From contig JBMOJH010000129.1 of assembly GCA_049316905.1 (NCBI GenBank), positions 1-8,498 of the forward strand: a stretch of 8,498 bases of DNA. The letters run 5' to 3'. Under the pieces are notes generated by a model. That model saw nothing but the letters and a program-made list of their open reading frames with translations. It did not search any database and was not told the DNA's origin. This DNA is from CAIPVR01 sp049316905. GTDB lineage: Bacteria > Actinomycetota > Acidimicrobiia > Acidimicrobiales > Microtrichaceae. Positions 1 through 5,327 of this stretch are shown here, in pieces; the stretch's first letter is position 1, and the number at the start of each line of letters is the position of its first letter. The position numbers were made by a program, and so were the translations under genes.

Positions 1-201
1 TGGGTGTCGGTGGACCGCGGCGAGCCGTCGGGCACGCTGGTGGTCGTGCACGACGAGGGGCGCGGCTTCGATCCCGCCACCACCCATGAGGGCGACGGGC
101 TCACCGGCTCGGTGCGGGGCCGCCTGGACGCGGTCGGCGGGACGGTGGTGCTGCGGGCCGCGCCGGGCGACGGATGCGAGGTGACCCTGTGGGCGCCGTG
201 A
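1..201 (+). CDS. Sensor histidine kinase, C-terminal end (partial)
   Basis: This is the 3' end of a gene that begins before the window; 66 residues are visible. They match the end of a HATPase_c ATP-binding domain of the NarL-partner (HisKA_3-type) kinases. DEGRGFDP at visible residues 18-25 is the G1-type box. It is followed by a glycine-rich GDGLTGSV segment, RLDAVGG, and the closing strand ending in TLWAP. Such kinases autophosphorylate a histidine and pass the phosphate to a partner regulator. The stop codon overlaps the proposed GTG start of the downstream response regulator, so the two genes are almost certainly co-transcribed, translationally coupled and cognate. The sensor and dimerisation regions lie outside the window, so the signal and membrane topology cannot be judged. 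The family call is fairly safe; the partner assignment rests on adjacency. Confidence 0.85.
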   Translation, partial: WVSVDRGEPSGTLVVVHDEGRGFDPATTHEGDGLTGSVRGRLDAVGGTVVLRAAPGDGCEVTLWAP

Positions 202-830
202 CCCCCGCGCCGGTGCGGGTGGTGGTGGCCGACGACCACCACATCTGGCGTTCCGGCATCCGGGCCGACCTCGGCGACCGCTTCGAGGTAGTGGGGGAGG
301 CAGAGGACGCGCCGGGAGCGGTGGAGGTGGTGCGGGAGACGTCCCCCGACCTCGTCCTGTGCGACCTCCACATGCCGGGCGGAGGTGGCATCACCGTGGC
401 CGAGGCGGTGGGTGCCGTGGCGCCGGTGGTGATCCTCACCGTCTCGGAGTCCGAGCGCGACGTGCTCGACGCGGTGGCGGCCGGAGCCGTGGGCTACCTG
501 GTGAAGTCGACGCGGCCCGAGGAGCTGCGTGACGCGCTGCTGCGTGCGGCGGCGGGGGAGCCGGTGTTCTCGCCCCAGCTCGCCGCGCTGCTGATCGGGG
601 AGTACCGCCGCCTCGCCCGGTCGGGCGCCGACGAGACACTGCCGCTGTCGGAACGGGAACGTGAGGTGCTCGCCCACGTGGCGCGCGGCCAGTCGTACCG
701 GGCGGTGGGCGAGGCGCTGTTCATCTCACCGAAGACGGTGGAGAACCACGTGCGCAACATCATGGCGAAGCTGCACCTCGGCCGGCGTCACGAGCTGGTG
801 CGCTGGGCCGTCGACCACGGCATCACCTGA
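198..830 (+). CDS. NarL/FixJ-family response regulator with LuxR-type HTH
   Basis: This 210-residue two-component response regulator is a normal length for the family. The receiver domain spans about residues 5-120: acidic pair D12-D13, phospho-acceptor D56 in LCDLHMPG, switch T81 in ILTVS, and K103 in GYLVKS, so all conserved positions are present. A LuxR-type winged HTH spans about 148-206, with LSEREREVLAHVARG followed by the recognition-helix motif ISPKTVENHVRNIMAKL. It should be a phosphorylation-controlled DNA-binding transcription factor. I chose the GTG at 198 because it overlaps the kinase TGA (GTGA) and leaves a short N-terminus before the receiver. GAGGTGA at 178-184 could serve as ribosome-binding site, although 13 nt is a long spacing. 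An ATG at 174 in the same frame would add eight residues and is the alternative. Target genes are not evident; no binding site can be assigned from this window. Confidence 0.93.
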   Translation: MTPAPVRVVVADDHHIWRSGIRADLGDRFEVVGEAEDAPGAVEVVRETSPDLVLCDLHMPGGGGITVAEAVGAVAPVVILTVSESERDVLDAVAAGAVGYLVKSTRPEELRDALLRAAAGEPVFSPQLAALLIGEYRRLARSGADETLPLSEREREVLAHVARGQSYRAVGEALFISPKTVENHVRNIMAKLHLGRRHELVRWAVDHGIT

Positions 831-852
831 CCCCGACACCCGGGGGAGTCAG
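827..852. terminator. Stem-loop between convergent genes, possible bidirectional terminator
   Basis: CTGAC at 827-831 pairs with GTCAG at 848-852. CCC at 832-834 continues the stem with GGG at 844-846 past a bulged A at 847, leaving a 9-nt loop. The arms contain the TGA of the response regulator (828-830) and the TGA of bioD (849-851 read on the minus strand), so the hairpin fills the entire 18-bp gap. No T-tract follows on either strand, so intrinsic termination is only a possibility. Confidence 0.35.
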
Positions 853-1514
853 CAGAGGGCGTCCGCGAGGGCGTCGAGGTCCGTGGTCACCTCGTAGCCA
901 CAGCGGTCGACGAGCCAGTCGCGGTTGCGCCGGTGCAGGTCGGAGCCCACGTCGAACCGATTCAGGTGGACGACCACCGGCGCGTCGGCACCCGGCGTGC
1001 CGGCGAGCGCGTCGACCGTGAGGCGCACCGCGTTGATCGTGCCCAGTCCGGCGTCCGCGACCAGCAGCACCAGGTCGGGAGCGAGAAGGGCGGTGAGGTC
1101 CACGCCGTCGCCGTCCTCCGCGGCGGGGGAGCGGACCCCGCCGGCCAGCTCCACGAGACCGAGCTCCGGCGCGTCGGCGTCCGCGGCGTCCGGCCAGGAG
1201 GCCTCCACCTCCGCGACGAGCTCCGCCAGGTGGATCGCGGGCGCGCCGAGCACGGCCGCGGCCATCGGCGGGGCCATCGGCACCAGGTACCGGCGGTGGT
1301 CCTGGCAGACCACGAACGGGTCCTCACCCGTGGCGGCGGCCAGCTCGTCGGCGTCGGTGGTGGGGTCGTCGGCCTCGAAGGACTGCGCCGGCTTGCGGGC
1401 TCCCACGCGCACGCCGCGGGCGACCAGGACGCGGGCCGCCGCCGCGCCCACCCAGGTCTTGCCCACCTCGGTGCCGGTGCCGGCCACCACCACGAGTCGT
1501 CGGGGTCGGGTCAT
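849..1514 (-). CDS. bioD: Dethiobiotin synthetase (ATP-dependent DAPA carboxylation)
   Basis: BioD uses CO2 and ATP to close the ureido ring of 7,8-diaminopelargonic acid, giving dethiobiotin, the penultimate step of biotin synthesis, in the cytosol. The 221-residue product is close to the usual size. It starts with a P-loop GTGTEVGKT at residues 12-20 and has the BioD lysine in RKPAQSF (K41). The segment VELAGGVRSP follows, with E122 at the position that binds metal in the family; most BioDs have EGAGG there. GLGTINAVRLTVDAL, aligning with E. coli GCINHAMLT, lies further on, followed by a nucleotide-contacting LNRFD segment. The ATG at 1514 overlaps the bioF stop as ATGA, implying translational coupling; starts further upstream lie inside bioF and give a low-complexity Arg/Gly/Pro extension. 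It is the last gene of the bioA-bioF-bioD operon. The P-loop plus context makes the call strong; the ELAGG variant is the only oddity. Confidence 0.93.
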   Translation of the reverse strand: MTRPRRLVVVAGTGTEVGKTWVGAAAARVLVARGVRVGARKPAQSFEADDPTTDADELAAATGEDPFVVCQDHRRYLVPMAPPMAAAVLGAPAIHLAELVAEVEASWPDAADADAPELGLVELAGGVRSPAAEDGDGVDLTALLAPDLVLLVADAGLGTINAVRLTVDALAGTPGADAPVVVHLNRFDVGSDLHRRNRDWLVDRCGYEVTTDLDALADALC

Positions 1515-2680
1515 GGTCGCTGCTCCTCCAGGGGTCCGGTCGGGTCGAGCTCGGCGAGTGCCGCCACCAGCCGGGCGACGTCGTCCGTTTCGTGCGCCGC
1601 GGACAGTGCCACCCGGAGGCGGCACGTCCCGGCGGGCACGGTGGGCGGGCGGATCGCCGGCACCAGCAGGCCCCGCTCGAGCAGCGACCGGGAGGCGGCG
1701 AGCGCCGCGGCCTCCTCACCCAGCACCACCGGCACGATCGGCGTGGGGTGGCCCGGGCGCACGGTCTCCACGTGACCACGCAGGCGGGTCCGCAGCGCGT
1801 CGCCCTCGCCGGAGGTTTCGATCCGTACCGCGGCGAGCGCGGCCGCGGCGTCGGCCGGGGTGGAGCCGGTGGTGAAGATGAAGGACCGGGCGGTGTTCAC
1901 CAGCAGCTCGACGGTCGCCCGGTCCGCCGCGACGTAGCCGCCGAGGGACCCGAGCGTCTTCGACAGGGTGCCCACGACCACCAGGTGGCAGCACTCCACC
2001 CGCGGGAGCGCCGGGCCGAGCACCGAGTGCGCCTCGTCGAGCACGAGCGTGGCGTCGAGCTCCGCGCAGATCCGGGCGAGCTCCTCCACCGGTGCGAGGT
2101 CGCCGTCCATGGAGAACACCGCGTCGGTGACCACGATCGCGTGGCGTTGCCGGCGAGCGGCGAGCGCGTCGGCCACCGCCTCGGTCCGCAGGTGCGGGGT
2201 GACCACCACCTCGGCGCGTGCGGCTCGGAGGCCGTCGATGATCGACGCGTGGTTGAGCTCGTCGCTCACCACCAGGGTGTCGTGGCGCCCGCCGGCGGCC
2301 ACGAGCGCGCCGAGCACCCCCAGGTTCGCCGCGAACCCGGTCGGGAACACGAGCGCGGCCTCGGTGCCGGCGCGGGCGGCCAGCGCCACCTCCAGCTCCT
2401 CGTGCACCGGCCGGTGGCCGACGAGCAGACGGGACGCACCGGCGCCGGCGCCGTAGGTGTCGAGTGCGTCCTTCGCCGCGGCCACCACTGCAGGGTGCTG
2501 GGAGAGGCCGAGGTAGTCGTTGGACGCGAAGTGCACCACCTCGGTGCCCCCGTCTGGACCGTGGCCGTCGTCCAGGCGGGTCCGGACACCACCGCCGTGC
2601 AGCACCCGCACCGTCCGCCACCGGCCGGCGCGCGCCACCGCCCGGTTGCGCGCGGCCACGGCGTCGGCCAGCGACGTCAT
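1511..2680 (-). CDS. bioF: 8-amino-7-oxononanoate synthase (KAPA synthase)
   Basis: BioF is a PLP-dependent alpha-oxoamine synthase that condenses pimeloyl-ACP or pimeloyl-CoA with L-alanine, releasing CO2 and forming KAPA, the first committed ring-building step of biotin synthesis. The 389-residue length is normal. Visible landmarks are FASNDYLGL (51-59), TGFAANLG (114-121), DELNHASIIDG (140-150, with H144 as PLP-stacking histidine), DEAHS (215-219), and GTLSKTLGSLGG (237-248) with K241 as the Schiff-base lysine. The related enzymes KBL, ALAS and SPT share this fold, but neighbouring bioA and bioD decide the identity. The stretch between DEAH and K241 is about six residues shorter than in E. 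coli BioF as I recall it. The start ATG shares one base with the bioA stop (TGATG), and the stop overlaps bioD (ATGA), so the three genes are translationally coupled. Confidence 0.93.
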   Translation of the reverse strand: MTSLADAVAARNRAVARAGRWRTVRVLHGGGVRTRLDDGHGPDGGTEVVHFASNDYLGLSQHPAVVAAAKDALDTYGAGAGASRLLVGHRPVHEELEVALAARAGTEAALVFPTGFAANLGVLGALVAAGGRHDTLVVSDELNHASIIDGLRAARAEVVVTPHLRTEAVADALAARRQRHAIVVTDAVFSMDGDLAPVEELARICAELDATLVLDEAHSVLGPALPRVECCHLVVVGTLSKTLGSLGGYVAADRATVELLVNTARSFIFTTGSTPADAAAALAAVRIETSGEGDALRTRLRGHVETVRPGHPTPIVPVVLGEEAAALAASRSLLERGLLVPAIRPPTVPAGTCRLRVALSAAHETDDVARLVAALAELDPTGPLEEQRP

Positions 2681-4071
2681 CAGTCGGTCCGCGCCGCGGT
2701 GTCGGGGCCCGCGCCCACCCCGTGGGCCGTGCCCACGCCGTCGGCCGTGCCCACGCCGTCGGCCGCGGCGACCTCGGTGATCGCCGCCGCGACCGTGGCC
2801 ACGATGAGCTCGGCCTCGTCCGCGGTGGTGGTGAGGTGCGGGACGATCACGATGACGTCGCCGAGCGGGCGGATCAGCACGCCCCGGGCCACGCAGGCCG
2901 CGGAGATCCGCCGACCCCAGCGGGCGCCGTCGGTGGGCGGGGCCACCTCGATGCCGATCATGAGGCCGTGGCGGCGGACCTCCGCCACGCCGGGCAGCCC
3001 GGCGACGTGTTCGTCGAGCAGCTCCGCGAACTGCGCGGACCGCGCCACGACGTTCGCGAGCACGTCCTCCTCGTCGAGGAGACGCAGGTGCTCGAGACCG
3101 ACCGCGCACGCCAGCGCGTTCCCACCGTAGGAATGGCCGTGGTAGAGCGTCCGGCTGCCGAGGTCCTCGCCGAGGAACGCGTCGTACACCCGGTCGTTCG
3201 CCGCGGTGGCCGCCATCGCGAGGTACCCCGCGGAGATCCCCTTGCCGAGCGCCATCAGGTCCGGCCGCAGGCCGCACTGCTCGCTCGCGAAGAGCGTCCC
3301 GGTGCGGCCGAAGCCGACGGCCACCTCGTCGCACACGAGCAGCACGTCGTGACGTCGGCACGTCTCCTGCAGCGGCGCGAACGCCGCCGGCGCCAGCAGC
3401 TGCATCCCGGCAGCACCCTGCACCAGGGGCTCCACGACGACCGCCGCGAGCTCGCCGGCGTGCTCGGTCACCATCCGGCAGGCCACCTCGATCGCGTCCG
3501 GCCGGTCGAAACCGGGCGCCCGGAGCACGCCGAAGCGCAGGGGGTCGAACAGGTCGGTGCCGAACCCGCCGTCGCCGACCGAGAGCGAGCCGATCGTGTC
3601 GCCGTGGTAGGCACCACCGAAGGAGAGGTACCGCGTGCGGCCCGACACGCCGAGGTTCACCCAGTACTGGAACGCGATCTTGAGCGCCTGCTCCACCGCG
3701 GCGGCGCCGTCGGAGGCGAACAGCAGGTGCGCGCCGTCCATCGGGAGGCGGGGCGCGAGGGCTTCGGCGAACTCCACGGTCACCCGGTTCCCGTTGCCCA
3801 GCAGCGTGGTGTGGGCCACCCGGTCGAGCTGGGAGCGCAGCGCTGCGTCCAGCCGTGGCACGCGGTGGCCGACCGTCGTGACCCACAGCGACGAGATGGC
3901 GTCGAGGTAGCGGTTGCCCGCCACGTCGGTGATCCAGTGGCCCTCGGCGGACTCTGCGATGACCGGTGAGTTGTCGGCGTACGCGCCCATCTGGGTGAAC
4001 CCGTGCCAGACGACGGCGCGGTCACGCTCCACCCAGGCGCGGGCCGTGGTGTGGTCGGTGGGCGGCTCCAC
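2680..4071 (-). CDS. bioA: Adenosylmethionine-8-amino-7-oxononanoate aminotransferase (DAPA synthase)
   Basis: BioA is a class-III PLP aminotransferase that converts KAPA to 7,8-diaminopelargonate, usually with S-adenosylmethionine as amino donor; some family members use lysine, and I cannot decide which applies here. With a GTG start at 4071 the protein has 463 residues. Landmarks are WHGFTQM (22-28, the BioA WHPFTQ-type motif), YHGDTIGSLSVGD (155-167), DEVAVGFGRTG (248-258, D248 contacting the PLP ring nitrogen), ALGKGISAGY (274-283, K277 the Schiff-base lysine), and HGHSYGGN (311-318). Three AxGVGx hexapeptide repeats follow the last conserved helix, near the C-terminus. An in-frame ATG at 4110 would add 13 residues rich in Gly, Ala and Pro. 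I prefer the GTG because a TAnnnT box lies 8 nt upstream and the extension looks non-coding. First gene of the biotin operon. Confidence 0.92.
   Translation of the reverse strand: MEPPTDHTTARAWVERDRAVVWHGFTQMGAYADNSPVIAESAEGHWITDVAGNRYLDAISSLWVTTVGHRVPRLDAALRSQLDRVAHTTLLGNGNRVTVEFAEALAPRLPMDGAHLLFASDGAAAVEQALKIAFQYWVNLGVSGRTRYLSFGGAYHGDTIGSLSVGDGGFGTDLFDPLRFGVLRAPGFDRPDAIEVACRMVTEHAGELAAVVVEPLVQGAAGMQLLAPAAFAPLQETCRRHDVLLVCDEVAVGFGRTGTLFASEQCGLRPDLMALGKGISAGYLAMAATAANDRVYDAFLGEDLGSRTLYHGHSYGGNALACAVGLEHLRLLDEEDVLANVVARSAQFAELLDEHVAGLPGVAEVRRHGLMIGIEVAPPTDGARWGRRISAACVARGVLIRPLGDVIVIVPHLTTTADEAELIVATVAAAITEVAAADGVGTADGVGTAHGVGAGPDTAARTD
2710..2763 (-). repeat. 18-bp tandem repeat in the 3' end of bioA
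   Basis: Three 18-bp units lie end to end. The units at 2728-2745 and 2746-2763 are identical, and 2710-2727 matches them at 15 of 18 positions. Being a multiple of three, they encode in-frame hexapeptides ADGVGT, ADGVGT and AHGVGA (residues 437-454). They sit after the conserved aminotransferase fold, so copy-number change would probably be tolerated. Replication slippage is the likely origin. Confidence 0.85.
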
Positions 4072-4079
4072 GGGGCCAC

Positions 4080-4085
4080 ACGGTA
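4080..4085 (-). promoter_or_regulatory. Candidate -10 box of bioAFD, leaderless arrangement
   Basis: Read on the minus strand, TACCGT (TAnnnT form) ends 8 nt before the GTG proposed as bioA start. This is the same geometry as the TAAGCT box 8 nt before the hydrolase ATG at 7206. Transcription would then start at or next to the start codon. No TTG-like -35 is visible 17-18 nt upstream, and a six-base box with three fixed positions is easily found by chance, so this is weak. Confidence 0.3.
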
Positions 4086-4129
4086 CGGCCCGGCCCGCCG
4101 GCCCGCCCATCGCCCGCCTGCCCGGGGCC

Positions 4130-4135
4130 TAGACT
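4130..4135 (+). promoter_or_regulatory. Candidate -10 box of guaB3-guaA
   Basis: TAGACT lies in the otherwise GC-only gap between divergent bioA and guaB3. It fits the actinobacterial TAnnnT -10 form. Transcription from about 4142 would give a leader of roughly 40 nt before the GTG at 4182. No good -35 hexamer is visible 17-18 nt upstream. The two divergent operons have only about 110 bp to share, so their promoters must nearly overlap. Confidence 0.4.
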
Positions 4136-4167
4136 CTCCGCTTTCCCGGAGGCCCGGGGCCCCGGCC

Positions 4168-4178
4168 GGAGCAGGTGA
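4168..4178 (+). promoter_or_regulatory. Purine-rich ribosome-binding region deciding the guaB3 start
   Basis: GGAG at 4168-4171 and AGGTGA at 4173-4178 precede the GTG at 4182. GGAG has a 10-nt spacing and AGGTGA only 3 nt, so the first is the better Shine-Dalgarno placement. The region supports GTG 4182, whose product begins like other GuaB3 proteins a few residues before the conserved start of the fold. Confidence 0.55.
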
Positions 4179-4181
4179 GCA

Positions 4182-5327
4182 GTGGCAGAGATCGAGATCG
4201 GACTGGGCAAGGACGGCCGCCGGGGCTACGGCCTCGACGAGGTGGCCATCGTGCCGAGCCGGCGCACCCGCGACGCCGACGAGGTCGACACCTCCTGGCA
4301 GATCGACGCCTACCAGTTCGACCTCCCGCTGCTCGGTGCGCCCCAGGACGGCGTGACGAGTCCGGATGTGGCGGTCGCGCTCGACGGGCTCGGCGGTGCC
4401 GGCGTCCTGCACCTCGAGGGGCTCTGGACCCGCCACGCGGACCCCGCGCCGGTGCTGGCGAGGATCGCGGAGGCTGCGGCCGACGGCACCGACGGTGTGG
4501 AGCTCCTCCGGGAGGCGTACGCGCCGCAGGTGGATCCGGAGCTGATCGGGGCGCGCATCGCCCAGGTCCGCGACGCCGGCGCCACCGTGGCCGTGGCGGT
4601 CAGCCCGGCCAGCACCGAGACGCTCCTGCCCCACATCACGCGGGCCGAGCCGGACCTGCTCGTCATCCAGGGCACCGTCACCTCCGCGGAGCACGTGAGC
4701 GAGGGCACCCACGAGCCGCTCGACCTCAAGTACCTGGTGCGTCGCCTCGAGGTGCCGGTGATCGTCGGCGGCTGCGCCAGTTACCAGGCCGCGCTCCACC
4801 TGATGCGCACGGGTGCCGCGGGCGTGCTGGTGGGCGTGGGCGCAGGCCTGAGCTCCACCACCGGTCGGGTGCTCGGCATCGGCAACCCGATGGCCACCGC
4901 GATCGCGGACGCCCGCGCGGCGCGCATGCGCCACCTCGACGAGACCGGCGTGTACGTGCACCTCATCGCGGATGGTGGGATGACCACGGGGGGCGACATC
5001 GCCAAGGCGGTGGTGCTCGGCGCCGATGCCGTGATGGTGGGCGCACCCCTGGCCCGGGCCACCGAGGCGCCGGCCGCGGGTGCGGTGTGGTCGATGACCG
5101 CGCCGCACCGTCGCCTGCCCCGCGGGCGCCTGCGGCGGGTCGGCACGGTCGGGTCGCTCGAGCAGGTGCTGTTCGGTCCGGCCGACTCGCCCGACGGCAC
5201 GACCAACCTGATCGGGGCGCTGCGCAAGTCCATGGCCGTCACCGGGCACGGCACGCTGAAGGAGTTCCAGAAGGCGGAGCTGATGGTCACGTCCCCACCC
5301 ACCGTGCGGCCGGGGTCCCAGCGATGA
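4182..5327 (+). CDS. guaB3: GuaB3 family IMP dehydrogenase-related protein
   Basis: The 381-residue TIM-barrel protein belongs to the IMPDH/GMP reductase superfamily and matches the actinobacterial GuaB3 subfamily by length, lack of CBS domains and sequence. Examples are VAIVPSRRTR (21-30), the VIQGTVTSAE segment (161-170), ALHLMRTGAAGVLVG (204-218), and ADGGMTTGGDIAKAVVLGADAV (263-284 region, D264 being the ribose-binding aspartate of IMPDH). The C-terminal TLKEFQKAEL is also typical. Classical IMPDH forms XMP from IMP and NAD through a loop cysteine. Here the loop reads GAGLSSTT (220-227), with S225 where the cysteine should be; the only cysteine, C198, is elsewhere. Catalytic activity is therefore uncertain: it may act in guanine nucleotide interconversion or be regulatory. 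It overlaps guaA by ATGA and is the first gene of that operon. The canonical CBS-containing guaB is not in the window. Confidence 0.9.
   Translation: MAEIEIGLGKDGRRGYGLDEVAIVPSRRTRDADEVDTSWQIDAYQFDLPLLGAPQDGVTSPDVAVALDGLGGAGVLHLEGLWTRHADPAPVLARIAEAAADGTDGVELLREAYAPQVDPELIGARIAQVRDAGATVAVAVSPASTETLLPHITRAEPDLLVIQGTVTSAEHVSEGTHEPLDLKYLVRRLEVPVIVGGCASYQAALHLMRTGAAGVLVGVGAGLSSTTGRVLGIGNPMATAIADARAARMRHLDETGVYVHLIADGGMTTGGDIAKAVVLGADAVMVGAPLARATEAPAAGAVWSMTAPHRRLPRGRLRRVGTVGSLEQVLFGPADSPDGTTNLIGALRKSMAVTGHGTLKEFQKAELMVTSPPTVRPGSQR

Noticed and set aside
174..197. ATG 174 as start of the response regulator
   Set aside because: It lacks a convincing ribosome-binding site and overlaps the kinase by 28 bp; GTG 198 gives the usual 4-base overlap. 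It remains possible.
1592..3130. Long open frame on the plus strand across bioF and bioA
   Set aside because: It is antisense to two well-supported genes, has a low-complexity Arg/His/Gly/Ala product without family motifs, and is explained by high GC content.
2681..3886. Upstream extension of the bioF frame to 791 residues
   Set aside because: The added part is the shadow of bioA with no homology-like pattern; the TGATG junction marks the bioF start.
4175..5323. Upstream extension of the guaA frame, suggesting a 924-residue fusion protein
   Set aside because: The extension runs through guaB3 in another frame and is Arg/Gly/Pro-rich; the ATGA junction at 5324 is the natural guaA start.
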